41,913 nt of DNA from assembly GCF_000718165.1 (NCBI RefSeq), contig NZ_JOEY01000066.1, positions 1 to 41,913 of the forward strand, in the 5' to 3' direction. The notes under the pieces are model-generated. The model was not told the origin of the DNA. It ran no database searches and saw only the letters and a list, made by a program, of their open reading frames with translations. The position numbers and the translations under genes were made by a program. Positions 7,207-16,390 of this stretch are shown here, one piece after another. Numbering within the stretch: the stretch's first letter is position 1; the number at the start of each line of letters is the position of its first letter. This DNA comes from Streptomyces fulvoviolaceus. Lineage in GTDB: Bacteria > Actinomycetota > Actinomycetes > Streptomycetales > Streptomycetaceae.

Positions 7207-9605
7207 CCGAGGTGTTTCGGGCGCGTCCGCAGGTGACGGGGTTGGCGCCGCGCGGCATTCTGACGCCCGGTGACCGGGTGCGGTGGGTGGGCAGCCACTA
7301 CATCGTGTCGGCGCTGGTAGGTACGACGGTGCATCTGGCACCCGCCCCAGGGAGTACCGCGCCCCCGGTCGCCGTACTGATTCAGTTCCTGGCCGCCGCA
7401 GAAGACTTCGCTGTACTCGACGAGGCGGGCCTGCCGCTGTCAGCTGACCCGTTGCCGAACTGGTCAATGCTGGAGGGCGTGAGCGCCGACTGTGCCCGTG
7501 AGGCGCGGATCTGGCGGCGCCACGTCCTCGAGGTCGACACCGGCCTGCTGCCCGGTGTCCCCGACGGCAGCAGGCCGCGCGAGGGCTATGACCCCGAGCG
7601 GTTCACGTTGGTCGAGCGCTACCAGCGCAAGGCGGCCGAGCTCAGTGCCGTCCTGGACTGGAAGGTGTCGTGGAAGACGGTCCAGCGCAAGCGGCTGGCC
7701 TTCCGGGAAGAGGACATCTGGGGGCTGGTCGACAAGCGGCGCACCCGCAACAGCACGATGCACGGGCGCACCGACACGCGGGTGGTGGACCTGCTGCTGG
7801 CCCTGCACGAGCGGCAGGCGAGGGAGAAGGCCGCCACCGATGCGCGCACCCTGTTCAAGAACCTGCGGCGCACAGCGAGGGTCCTGCTCCCCGGGGTGAA
7901 GGTGCCGGCCGACCCCACCCTGTATGCGCTGTTGAAGCGGCTGGGCATCGACGCGATGCAGTTGCGGGATCCCACCCGCAGCCGCAAGGACCGCCTCAAC
8001 CGTCCCGCGCCGCCGTTCGGGGTGACCACCGCCGTCGCTCCGGGTGAGCTGGTCCAGATCGACTCCACGGCCCTGGATGTGAAGATCCTGGGCGATGACG
8101 GGCAGCCCACCCAGGTGGAGTTGACGGCGGCCATCGACGTCCACACGCGCAGCATCATCGCCGCCGTGCTGCGGCCCAAGACCACGGGCCAGCGCAGGAC
8201 CCGGCGGCAGACCAGGGCCCTGCTGAGCACCGGCACGAGCGTGGGCCGGGCTACCAAGGCGGTGGATGCCTCCCTGCTGCTGGCACTGTGCATGGTGCCC
8301 GCCCCCATGCGGCCCGGCTTCGACGCAGCCGCTTCCGCGGCCCGTTCGGACCTGCCGTATGAGGATCTGCTGGAAGTGGACGCGCGGATGGAGCATGCTG
8401 CGGCCCGGCCGGTGATCATGCCGGAAACGATCGTGATCGACCACGGCACGGTCTTCGCCGGGCAGACCTTCTTCGACGCCTGCTCCTACCTCGGTATCTC
8501 CGTGCGCCCGGCCCGCAAGCGCACCCCGACGGACAAGGCGATCGTCGAGCGGACGTTCGGGTCGATCAAGTCGCTGTTCAGCCAGCACGTCAACTCCTAC
8601 ACCGGGCGGGATTTCAGCCGCCGCGGCAACGAGATCGATCCCGACCGGCTGTGGACACTGCAGGAGCTGGACGATCTGCTGCAGGAGTGGATCGTGGTCG
8701 GCTGGCAGGCTCGGCCGCACGAGGAGCTGCGCAGCCCCTACGAGCCGAACCTCCCGCCGCTGACACCGAACCAGATGTATGCGGCCAGCGTGCAGGCGGC
8801 TGGCTACCTGCCGATCCCCCTGGGTTTTACGGACTATCTGCAGTTGCTGCCGACCACCTGGGTCGGCGTGGGCGATGAGGGCATCCGGTTCAAGAACCGC
8901 ACCTACGACAACTTCAAGGGAGAACTCGAAGAGGTCCGCAACACCTCTTCGGGGCTGAAGGGCAAGAAGCGGGACGGGTGGGAGCTGCGCTACAACCCGT
9001 ACACGCCCGAGCAGGTGTGGCTGCGCGACCACCGCAGCGGCGAGTGGATCACCGCTGTGTTCAAGTACCAGCACTTGATCGGTGCCCCGTGGACGCAGCA
9101 TCTGTGGGAGACGGCCACGGCCGAGCACGTTGCGCGCGGCGGCCGCCACGGCGACGACGATGCCATCGCCACGGTGTTGGCCGACCTGCTGGAGCGGGCG
9201 GGAGACGGCCCGGACGAGCCCGGCGTGGTGAGCGTGCCCGACGGGTACGGGCCCATGCCGGCGGACGGGCCGGGGCTGGGGAGCATGCCCTACGGGTTCG
9301 GTCCGGTACCGGGACAAGCGGATGAGTCCGCCTTCGATCCCTTCGCCGATGTGGCCGCACTCGACCTGGATACGTTGGGGCCGCTGACGGTGCTCGAGCT
9401 GGACGAGCCGACTCTGTATGAACCCCTCGTGTCTCCGGCCGAGGCATCCGGCCCCGCACCCGGCGATGACAGCCCTGACGGCACAGCAACCGCTGATCTA
9501 CCGGCGGAACTGGTGGAGTTGGGGGATCTCGACGACGGCTTGGATGCTGCCGCGCGTTTCCTGCTGGACCTGCCCGCCGATCCCGAGCCCCCGCTGGAGC
9601 CCTGA
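7203..9605 (+). CDS. tnsB: TnsB/Mu-type DDE transposase
   Basis: The 800-residue protein starts at ATG 7203, overlapping the tnsA stop. An N-terminal DNA-binding region (about residues 95-270) leads to an rve integrase core with D287 in VQIDSTALDV, D413 in IVIDHGTVFAG and E449 in DKAIVERTFGSIKS. The D-to-E spacing of 35 residues is the classic DDE arrangement, so the enzyme looks intact. A Mu-type beta-barrel follows (GIRFKNRTYDN, VWLRDHRSGEWI). The last 100 residues are acidic and proline-rich, which in TnsB proteins is the part that contacts TnsC. It joins transposon 3' ends to target DNA. The tnsC start lies 4 bases past its stop. This is the best-preserved part of the mobile module. Confidence 0.9.
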   Translation: MTEVFRARPQVTGLAPRGILTPGDRVRWVGSHYIVSALVGTTVHLAPAPGSTAPPVAVLIQFLAAAEDFAVLDEAGLPLSADPLPNWSMLEGVSADCAREARIWRRHVLEVDTGLLPGVPDGSRPREGYDPERFTLVERYQRKAAELSAVLDWKVSWKTVQRKRLAFREEDIWGLVDKRRTRNSTMHGRTDTRVVDLLLALHERQAREKAATDARTLFKNLRRTARVLLPGVKVPADPTLYALLKRLGIDAMQLRDPTRSRKDRLNRPAPPFGVTTAVAPGELVQIDSTALDVKILGDDGQPTQVELTAAIDVHTRSIIAAVLRPKTTGQRRTRRQTRALLSTGTSVGRATKAVDASLLLALCMVPAPMRPGFDAAASAARSDLPYEDLLEVDARMEHAAARPVIMPETIVIDHGTVFAGQTFFDACSYLGISVRPARKRTPTDKAIVERTFGSIKSLFSQHVNSYTGRDFSRRGNEIDPDRLWTLQELDDLLQEWIVVGWQARPHEELRSPYEPNLPPLTPNQMYAASVQAAGYLPIPLGFTDYLQLLPTTWVGVGDEGIRFKNRTYDNFKGELEEVRNTSSGLKGKKRDGWELRYNPYTPEQVWLRDHRSGEWITAVFKYQHLIGAPWTQHLWETATAEHVARGGRHGDDDAIATVLADLLERAGDGPDEPGVVSVPDGYGPMPADGPGLGSMPYGFGPVPGQADESAFDPFADVAALDLDTLGPLTVLELDEPTLYEPLVSPAEASGPAPGDDSPDGTATADLPAELVELGDLDDGLDAAARFLLDLPADPEPPLEP

Positions 9606-9609
9606 CATC

Positions 9610-10662
9610 ATGCAACCGCCGATCATTCAGGACGACGACATCCCTCTGCTGATCGACTCCCCCGCCCCCACGCCAGTGTTCGCCACGCCCCGGCCCGTGT
9701 GGCTCAACACGCTGTCCAACTGGCGTACGTTCGCTGCGCTGGAGCGCACCGCGCCGGACCTGGCCGACAGCCCGCCGCCCGGCACGGTGGTGGCCGACAA
9801 TGACCTGCGGATGCGCTATCACGCGCTGATGCCGACCGTCGTCACCCCAGCCGTCGGCAGCGCCCTGGTCGTCGTCCACGAACACCTGCTGTCCAACCGG
9901 GAGCGCACCCACGGCAAGACCGGCGTGATCATCGAAGGGCCCCGGGGCACGGGCAAGACCGAGATCCTGCAGTACATCGGCCGCCACTACGAGAACAAGA
10001 TCGCCCGCCTGTACGAGCCGGACGAGAACCGCATCCCGGTGATCGCACTGCGGGTGCCTCCCCCGGCCCGCGGCGGGCGCCGGAACTGGCCGGCGGCCTT
10101 CGCCTCCTTCCTCGGCCTCAAGCACGACGGCGGCACGGATCCCACCCGCTCCATCTGCCATGTGATGCGCGCCAGTTCCACGCTGCTGGTCCTCATCGAC
10201 GGCATCGAGCAGCTGCGGGCCGGCGCCGACGCCCAGGAGACCTTCGCCTACCTGGAGGAGATCGGCGAGAGCACCGGTGCCACCTTCGTCTTCGCCGGGC
10301 GTGCCGCCCGTTCCATCGTCGATCCGCTGACCCGTGACCGGGAAACCGCGCTGGAGGACAGCGAGCAGATCTGGGGCGACTACGCCGCCCTGCGCACCAG
10401 CCGCATCGGCTACGACGAGGACGGCCACAAGCTGTTCACGAAGATCGTGCGCAAGTTCGACAAGAACCTGCGCCTGCACCACCACGAGCCGGACGACCTG
10501 ACCAACCTGCATGAATACCTGCACCGCCGTACCAAGGGGTATCTGCGGGCCCTGTCCCAGCTCGTCACCCAGGGCGCTCAGAGAGCGATCTGGACCAAAG
10601 AGGAGCGCATCACCGAGCAGTTGATGGAATCCCTGACCATCGGCCTCAGCCGCAGCATCTGA
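9610..10662 (+). CDS. tnsC: TnsC-type AAA+ ATPase, transposition regulator
   Basis: ATG 9610 gives 350 residues. A long N-terminal arm (LLIDSPAPTPVFATPRPVWL) precedes the AAA+ core: Walker A GPRGTGKT at residues 110-117, Walker B LLVLIDGIEQL, and an arginine-rich FAGRAARS stretch near sensor 1. The C-terminus (YLHRRTKGYLRALSQLV) matches the lid helices of TniB/TnsC ATPases. TnsC proteins polymerise on DNA, read the target signal from a TniQ-type protein and activate TnsB. The tnsA-tnsB-tnsC order and close spacing support this. A hairpin terminator starts 2-14 bases after the stop, so the three genes form one transcription unit. Confidence 0.88.
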   Translation: MQPPIIQDDDIPLLIDSPAPTPVFATPRPVWLNTLSNWRTFAALERTAPDLADSPPPGTVVADNDLRMRYHALMPTVVTPAVGSALVVVHEHLLSNRERTHGKTGVIIEGPRGTGKTEILQYIGRHYENKIARLYEPDENRIPVIALRVPPPARGGRRNWPAAFASFLGLKHDGGTDPTRSICHVMRASSTLLVLIDGIEQLRAGADAQETFAYLEEIGESTGATFVFAGRAARSIVDPLTRDRETALEDSEQIWGDYAALRTSRIGYDEDGHKLFTKIVRKFDKNLRLHHHEPDDLTNLHEYLHRRTKGYLRALSQLVTQGAQRAIWTKEERITEQLMESLTIGLSRSI

Positions 10663-10663
10663 G

Positions 10664-10730
10664 ACCGCACGCACGCGCCCTGGGCGGGTGGCCTGCCCAG
10701 GGCGTACCCCTCTGAGGCCCGTGCGTACGG
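10664..10730 (+). terminator. Nested hairpin after tnsC
   Basis: The inner stem CGCCCTGGGC (10676-10685) pairs perfectly with GCCCAGGGCG (10695-10704) across a 9-base loop. An outer pair, CCGCACGCAC (10664-10673) with GTGCGTACGG (10721-10730), matches at 9 of 10 positions. It starts just after the tnsC stop and ends the tnsABC unit. Confidence 0.75.
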
Positions 10731-10749
10731 AGCAAGGGAAGAACAAGCC

Positions 10750-11430
10750 GTGGCGGATGCCGACTTCGAGGAGGACGAAGACGACGGCGAGGCGAAGGTG
10801 ACCGTGAGAGTCCCGTTGGGGACCCGCCTTGCCCTGACGAGTGTCCTGGAGCGGCACCGGGTCTGGACTCAGCGGCTGCGGGCACGCCATCAGGCCCGCC
10901 TGAAAACCGTCGCCCCCGCGCAGCGGGCCCTCCTGAGAGGCAAACAGCACCAGGAACTGCACACTCTGCGCAGCCAGGGCGAGCTCCTGGATACAAGGGA
11001 TGTGCTGGTCGCGTTCGGTCTGCGCCAGGAAGTACAGGCCCGCGGCTGGGATCATCCCTGGCCCGACGTGGACCCCGACGAGATACCGCTGAGAGGCGTT
11101 TCCGTCGGCACCGGCATGAGCCGCTATCCCGAAACCCTCTCCCTGCGTTTGCCGGCCACGCTCGTGGAACAGGTGCGTGCCGGGTGCTGGTCTGCCTCCA
11201 AAGAGAGCATCCGCCAGCTCCAGCAATGGTGTGACGACCGCCCGGCCGCCGTCCTGCGGCCGGAGGTCATCGCGCCGGAGGAGCAAGCAGCAGCGGAGTA
11301 CCGGCGCCTGGCCGCCGGTGTCACCACGACGGGAGGGGTCTACCGGGCGGGCATCCGGCGGGGGCTGCATGCGGCGCTGCAGATGGCACCGTCTCCGCTG
11401 GTCACAGCTCTGGCTCCTGCGCCGCGTTGA
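10750..11430 (+). CDS. Unrecognised protein between tnsC and the cargo
   Basis: GTG 10750 follows an AGGGAAG site and gives 226 residues with an acidic start (DADFEEDEDDGEAKVTVRV). A basic helical stretch, RVWTQRLRARHQARLKTVAP, and a patterned segment, YPETLSLRLPATLVEQVRAG followed by SASKESIRQLQQWCDDRP, resemble DNA-binding or ribbon-helix-helix-like regions, but I do not recognise the family. It is co-oriented with tnsABC beyond a terminator, and its 3' end overlaps the convergent OLD-type gene by 29 bases. It could be an accessory transposition factor or cargo regulator; neither is shown. Confidence 0.6.
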   Translation: MADADFEEDEDDGEAKVTVRVPLGTRLALTSVLERHRVWTQRLRARHQARLKTVAPAQRALLRGKQHQELHTLRSQGELLDTRDVLVAFGLRQEVQARGWDHPWPDVDPDEIPLRGVSVGTGMSRYPETLSLRLPATLVEQVRAGCWSASKESIRQLQQWCDDRPAAVLRPEVIAPEEQAAAEYRRLAAGVTTTGGVYRAGIRRGLHAALQMAPSPLVTALAPAPR

Positions 11431-13765
11431 CGGGCCGGTATGCCAGCGACTGCAGGGTCTCCTGGAAGGCGGGGAAGTCGTCGATCGGGGCGAGCGGCTC
11501 CTCCTCCAGAGCGAAGTCGCGTCGTACTGCTTGGAGTTGGATCCTCAGCTCGTCTGCGTCCACGGAGTTGTCGAGTGCTGCGCCGATGTCCTCGATCAGC
11601 AGGGTGGCCTGCTCGCCGGTCGCGCCAGCCGGGTGGTCCAGAAGGAAGGACTTCCTCAGACGCTTGATCTTGGATGTGGTGCGTTCGGTCGCGATCTCGC
11701 GCAGGGCTTTGCGCTGTCGGCTGCCCAGTTCACGAAACAGGGTACGGAAGTTGCGGTCCAGGACCGCAACGGCGTCGGCAAAAGAGTCCGCGTCGTAGGT
11801 GAGCACGTCAAGGATGTTCCGTGCCAGGCCCACCTTGTCCAGGTGGAAGCCCTCCAGTTTGCGCGCGGCAGCATTTTCCAGTGCGTCGTGTGTTCCTTCG
11901 TCGCCGGCGAAGGTCACGTCATCGGTGTGCAGGTCTTCGAGTTGCTTGGCTTCGGCGGACGTGAGGAAGGCGGTGGCGTAGCGCTTGACCGCGGCGACGC
12001 CGACCTCCAGCGGAATGAGGTCCTCGATGGTCAGAACGCCGTGCGGGCGAGGGCTCGTGACGCGCTCGGTGGGCAGCGCATTCAGCTGCAGCACAAGGTC
12101 CTCGTCGATCAGCGGTTTCCCATGAGGGCCGCGGCTCAGTTTCTTGCGTGCCTCGTCACCGGAGCGGTCACCGTCGAGAAGGACGATGACGGCCGGCCGG
12201 TCAACATCGCGTCCCCGCGCGAGGTACACCAGGTAGGGGATGTGGGGTGCGGAGCCCGCCGGTACGAGGGTGAGCGTGTTGAGGTCGAGGTACTCCAGCG
12301 AGGAGATCTTCTGACGGCGCAGGCGTGTCGACACGCCTGCGAGGAGGATCTGGTCGGACATGCCTTCGAGCATGAGGTTGCAGTTGCTGATGAAGGTCGT
12401 CTCGCCGACGAAGCTGCCGAAGGCCGATCTCAGGGGCTCGTAGTGGTTGCGGGAGGCGTTGCGTACGACACGGGTGCCTTCGTCGCCTTCTCCTTTTTCG
12501 AGGACCCGGATGCGTTCGCCGTGGTTCTTGTCGATCAGGAAGGGCGAGTGCGTCACGTACACGACCTGGCAGGCGGGGCGGTCGGGGTCGGCCGGGTAGG
12601 CGAGGTCCTCGAAGATGCGCAGCAGGTCCTGCTGGCCGTTGCCGGAGAGGTAGGCGTCGGGTTCGTCCATCAGGAGCACTTCACGCCTGCCGGAGGCGGG
12701 CGGTTCGTGTGCCAGGTACTGGATGAAGTAGCTGAGGAAGTATTTCAGGCCGCTGCTGCGTTCGTTGGCGGAGTACTCGGTGCCGGTCCTGTCTTTGATG
12801 GTGAAGACCAGGTCCTGGTCGCGCAGGGTCATCTGCAGCTGGAACTGGTTGTCCTGGGTCCACCATTTGGGGAAGTTCAGAGACCGGGCCAGTTGCTGGT
12901 TCATCTGCTCGACGATGCCGTTGGCGAAGCCTTCCTTGCCGGCGTCGACGGCGGCAAGGAGTTCCTGGAAGGCAGTCCTGTCGATCTTCGCGACTTTCAG
13001 CAGGAGCTGGTCGGCGAGGGCGAGTTGCTTGTCGTGTCCTTCGTCGGGTTGGTTCGCGGTGGAGAACGCCGACGTCAGGTTCGCTGCGGCCGTGGTGAGC
13101 TGATCGGCGGAGGTGAAGGAGTCGGCGTGGTCCATGACCGTCCGGAAGAAGGACCGGCGGGCGTTGCGGGACCGGGTACGCAGCGTGCTCTGCTCGCCGG
13201 CCAGGTATTCGACGGGGACGCTCTGGGGCAGTGCCGTGTGCGCGTCGATCTCGAACCAGCTCGGCAGAATGTCCTCCAGCGGTCCGGTGTCCTCGACGGG
13301 GTACTTGCTCCAGCCGCTGCTCTCCGGGAGGTAGACGACGGGCTTGTCCGCGCCGATGCGGAACATCACGAACGTGTCGAAGTCGTCGCCGTCCTTCCTC
13401 CCGCATGCCTCGGCCACCGCGTCGCGGTCGCTGGGCTGCAGGTTGTCGAACCGGAGGCCGAAGTCGGGGTAGGCCATGGTCTTGTTGACGGCGAAGAACT
13501 GGGAGTAGCGGCAGAAGTCGCCTCGTTCGATGTTCTGCCCGGTCAGGGCTCGCTGGACGGCGGCCAAGAGCTGGCTCTTGCCTGATTCGTTGGCGCCGAC
13601 GACGGTGGTGACACCTTCTTCGAGGAACACCTTGACGAACGGGTATTTGAGGTCGTCGCTGTCCAGGACGTCCCAGGGGTCCGGGACGAATTTCTCGCTG
13701 GCTTTGCGGAGGTAGTCGAAGTTGAACGAGCGGAAGAAGCGGATGTAGACAGCGGAGATGAACAT
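11402..13765 (-). CDS. OLD-type ATPase/TOPRIM nuclease
   Basis: ATG 13765 (MFISAVYIRFFRSFNFDYL) is preferred because GGGG lies 6-9 bases upstream and the family starts this way; the frame stays open to 13840. The 787-residue protein has an ABC-type ATPase with Walker A VVGANESGKSQLLAAVQ, Walker B LLMDEPDAYLSGNGQQ and the switch VVYVTHSPFLID. A TOPRIM domain follows, with the acidic residue in LMLEGMSDQILLAG and the DxD in VILLDGDRSGDEARKK. OLD nucleases couple ATP hydrolysis to DNA cutting; GajA of Gabija and several retron effectors belong to this group. Its neighbour upstream on the same strand is an SF2 helicase, ending 143 bases before. No stand-alone nuclease evidence beyond these motifs is available. 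Role in defence is inferred from family and from its place in a transposon. Confidence 0.85.
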   Translation of the reverse strand: MFISAVYIRFFRSFNFDYLRKASEKFVPDPWDVLDSDDLKYPFVKVFLEEGVTTVVGANESGKSQLLAAVQRALTGQNIERGDFCRYSQFFAVNKTMAYPDFGLRFDNLQPSDRDAVAEACGRKDGDDFDTFVMFRIGADKPVVYLPESSGWSKYPVEDTGPLEDILPSWFEIDAHTALPQSVPVEYLAGEQSTLRTRSRNARRSFFRTVMDHADSFTSADQLTTAAANLTSAFSTANQPDEGHDKQLALADQLLLKVAKIDRTAFQELLAAVDAGKEGFANGIVEQMNQQLARSLNFPKWWTQDNQFQLQMTLRDQDLVFTIKDRTGTEYSANERSSGLKYFLSYFIQYLAHEPPASGRREVLLMDEPDAYLSGNGQQDLLRIFEDLAYPADPDRPACQVVYVTHSPFLIDKNHGERIRVLEKGEGDEGTRVVRNASRNHYEPLRSAFGSFVGETTFISNCNLMLEGMSDQILLAGVSTRLRRQKISSLEYLDLNTLTLVPAGSAPHIPYLVYLARGRDVDRPAVIVLLDGDRSGDEARKKLSRGPHGKPLIDEDLVLQLNALPTERVTSPRPHGVLTIEDLIPLEVGVAAVKRYATAFLTSAEAKQLEDLHTDDVTFAGDEGTHDALENAAARKLEGFHLDKVGLARNILDVLTYDADSFADAVAVLDRNFRTLFRELGSRQRKALREIATERTTSKIKRLRKSFLLDHPAGATGEQATLLIEDIGAALDNSVDADELRIQLQAVRRDFALEEEPLAPIDDFPAFQETLQSLAYRPVNAAQEPEL

Positions 13766-13908
13766 GCGGACCCCGTTGCGGCTCATGATGCTCGGGCGGG
13801 CGGTCATGCTACTGCCGGGGACTGACAACGGCCGGGGCAAGCGCCGTCAGGAGGCAGCGGACCGCGGTGTGCTGTCCGGATGCGCTGCCGGTCTCCCGCA
13901 GGGCACCG

Positions 13909-16197
13909 CTACTGCTGCTGCGGGGGCTCTGGCGTGCCCCAGGCCATGCGGAGGATGTCGAGCGCGGCGCGTTCTTTGTCGGTGAGCTCGTTGGGGGTGC
14001 GGCGGATGTGGTCCACCCAGGAGCCGAGCCGGAAGGGGCCGATCCAGTCGGTTTCGGTGTGCTGGCGGGGGACGTTGAGGTGGCCTTCGCGGGCGAGATA
14101 GCAGGAGGCGGCGACCAGGCCGCGGCGGAAGTCGCGGCCCCGTTCGGTACGGAAGGCTTCGGGGTGGAGGCCGTCGACGTTCGGGACGATGCCGATGTCG
14201 ATCAGGAGTCTGGCCTGTTCGACCTGTAGTTCGCCGAAGTGGTTGCGCTGGCGGCTGAGCCACTGGCCCAGCTTGAAGCCCTCTGGAGTGGTGAAGGAGT
14301 TGGCAACGTCCAGGCTGCCGCCCGCGTCGAGGTGCGCTTTGGTGTGGGCGTAGGCGCGCCGCCAGGTCAGCGGCCAACCTCGGGGGTTCCACCAGGGGTC
14401 GAGGTCGGTGAGCTGCGCGGCATGGTCCTTGGAAAGTGTTTGGGCGTTGTCCTTTTTGCGGCACTCGGCGAGCCAGGCACCGACGGGGTGGCCGCCTTGT
14501 GTGGCGTCGGTGGGTGCGGCCAGGTGCCCGTGGGCGGCGGCGTAGGCGCGGGCGTGGTCGAGCATGCGGGTAAAGGTGTGTGCGGGGGTGCTCCACAGCA
14601 TGCCCAGGACATCGAGGGCGTCGGCGTGTTCGCCGGGCAGGCGGTCGGCCAGGTGCCGCAGGCGCTGGTTGCTGATCCACTCCCCCAGGGCGAAGCCGGT
14701 GCTGTCGTGGAAGGCGTGGGGGACATCGAGGTGATGGTGGTCGTGGTGATAGCGGGTGGCTGCGACCAGGCCGTCGGGCCAGGAGCCGGTGGCAGGCAGC
14801 GTGATCTCAAGGCCGAGGGCTAGGGCGACCTGCAGGGCGCGTTCGGCGCGGTTGTAATACACGGTTCGGCGCGGACCACCGTCGCTCAGGCTTCGGCTCC
14901 GGCGAGGCATGGCGATGTGGTCGAGGAAGCTGTCGTCGTGGGCCCTCAGGGCCTGGAGGATGGTGTAGATGCCTTCGAACTGCGAGTCGTGCAGGGCCTG
15001 TTCGGTGGCCCGTCCGTCGGGCAGGTAGACGGGCAGCACGAGGGTGGCCTTCTTGCCGCGGCCGGGTACCAGGCGTAGGGCGCGGCCGATGGCCTGGATG
15101 GCGTCGACGACGCTGTTACGGGGCGCGGCGAAGACCACGGAGTCGATGGCGGGGATGTCGATGCCTTCGGCCAGGACGCGGACGTTGCTGAGGACCGTGC
15201 ACCCGTCGGCGCTCTGGAAGTCGGACAGCCGACTGCGGCGCTCGTCGATGCGCTGCGTCCCGTCGACCCAGAAGGCCTGCAGGTCCGGCCGCTTCAGCTG
15301 GGCGGCGGTGTCGGGCAGGTCTTGGGAGAACGCTGCGGCTGCCTCGATGCGGTTGTGGAAGACCAGAACGCGCCGCAGGTCGTGGTCGGTTATGGCGCGC
15401 AGGACGGCCACCTGCAGTGCGGCCGCCCGCAGGCCGCCGTGCTGCGGATCGAGGTGGGGCTTGCGGGTGAGGATGGCACGCAGCTGGCTGTCGCCGACCA
15501 CGGGCATCACGACCTGGTAGTCGGCGAGGAGTCCGCGTTCGATCGCCTCGGCCATGCCGAGGCGATAGACGACAGGGCCGAAGATGTCGCGGCGGTCCAT
15601 GGTGGCGGTGGGGGCGCCATCCCACAGTCCAGCGGTGAAGACGCGGGGTGTGGCGGTCATGTAGAGATGCAGCCGGGCGGGGATGGCGCGGTCGTCGTGG
15701 ATGGCTCCCCAGCCCTCTTGGGTGCTCATACATGTACGGTGGGCCTCGTCCACGACGATGAGGTCCCAGGCTGGCAACTGACCGCTGTGGTGGGCTTGCT
15801 GCAGTCCCGGCAGGGATGCGTAGGTCACGAAGACCGTCGTGGGCAGGCCGTCCTGCTCGGCGACGATACTGGCCAGGTCTGCCGGCCGTTTGACCATGCG
15901 GGCCGTGCCCCGGGGCAGGCCGCTGCGGGTCTGGCCCATCGATGACAGGCCCACCATGAGACCGCCGCGTCCGCCTTCGCGCCAGCGCCGGATGGTCTGG
16001 GTCAGCAGTTCCAGGGTGGGCACAGCCACCAGGACCCGACCGTCCTCGGTGATTTGGCGGGCGGTCGCCACGGCGGTGAGTGTCTTACCGGTGCCGCATG
16101 CGGAGACGGCGGTCACGCGGCGTTCCCCCCTCGCGAAGGCGCCGGTGATGGCCGCGAGGGCCTCCTGCTGATGCGGACGCAGCGCGAGGGAGGGCAT
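13909..16197 (-). CDS. SF2 DEAH-type helicase with helicase-associated (HA) repeats
   Basis: ATG 16197 with AGGAGAA about 10 bases upstream gives 762 residues. The N-terminus has the SF2 motifs: LRPHQQEAL (Q-like), Walker A SACGTGKT, DEAH in VVDEAHRTC, MTATP, and QAIGRALRLVPGR (motif VI). From about residue 480 onward are about four HA-type units, each with a tryptophan and conserved QR (for example GEWISNQRLRHLADRLPGEH, GQWLSRQRNHFGELQ, GSWVDHIRRTPNELTDKE). Proteins of this type are frequent near Streptomyces chromosome ends and in islands; their substrates are not established. It is the first gene of a two-gene minus-strand unit with the OLD-type ATPase and is transcribed divergently from tniQ across a 193-base gap. 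A DNA-processing role with the OLD protein is inferred. Confidence 0.85.
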   Translation of the reverse strand: MPSLALRPHQQEALAAITGAFARGERRVTAVSACGTGKTLTAVATARQITEDGRVLVAVPTLELLTQTIRRWREGGRGGLMVGLSSMGQTRSGLPRGTARMVKRPADLASIVAEQDGLPTTVFVTYASLPGLQQAHHSGQLPAWDLIVVDEAHRTCMSTQEGWGAIHDDRAIPARLHLYMTATPRVFTAGLWDGAPTATMDRRDIFGPVVYRLGMAEAIERGLLADYQVVMPVVGDSQLRAILTRKPHLDPQHGGLRAAALQVAVLRAITDHDLRRVLVFHNRIEAAAAFSQDLPDTAAQLKRPDLQAFWVDGTQRIDERRSRLSDFQSADGCTVLSNVRVLAEGIDIPAIDSVVFAAPRNSVVDAIQAIGRALRLVPGRGKKATLVLPVYLPDGRATEQALHDSQFEGIYTILQALRAHDDSFLDHIAMPRRSRSLSDGGPRRTVYYNRAERALQVALALGLEITLPATGSWPDGLVAATRYHHDHHHLDVPHAFHDSTGFALGEWISNQRLRHLADRLPGEHADALDVLGMLWSTPAHTFTRMLDHARAYAAAHGHLAAPTDATQGGHPVGAWLAECRKKDNAQTLSKDHAAQLTDLDPWWNPRGWPLTWRRAYAHTKAHLDAGGSLDVANSFTTPEGFKLGQWLSRQRNHFGELQVEQARLLIDIGIVPNVDGLHPEAFRTERGRDFRRGLVAASCYLAREGHLNVPRQHTETDWIGPFRLGSWVDHIRRTPNELTDKERAALDILRMAWGTPEPPQQQ

Positions 16198-16390
16198 GGC
16201 CGGGGACTTCTCCTTGCGGGGCGTGCTTCCAGAACACGGGAACTGTAAAGGATCATCGGGCAGCGCTCACCAATTCCAGCCAGAATGAAGGAAGTTGGAC
16301 GGCCTTCCGCTAGGGATGGGGTCGGACTGGGAAGAGAGGGACAACACGTTGACTGCACGTTCGTTGGGGTCTTTACGGGACGGGGACGGC

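Noticed and set aside
7464..9317. 617-residue open frame on the minus strand
   Set aside because: It is antisense to the tnsB gene, lacks family motifs and owes its length to high GC.
11177..13585. 802-residue open frame on the plus strand
   Set aside because: Antisense to the OLD-type gene, whose motifs are unambiguous.
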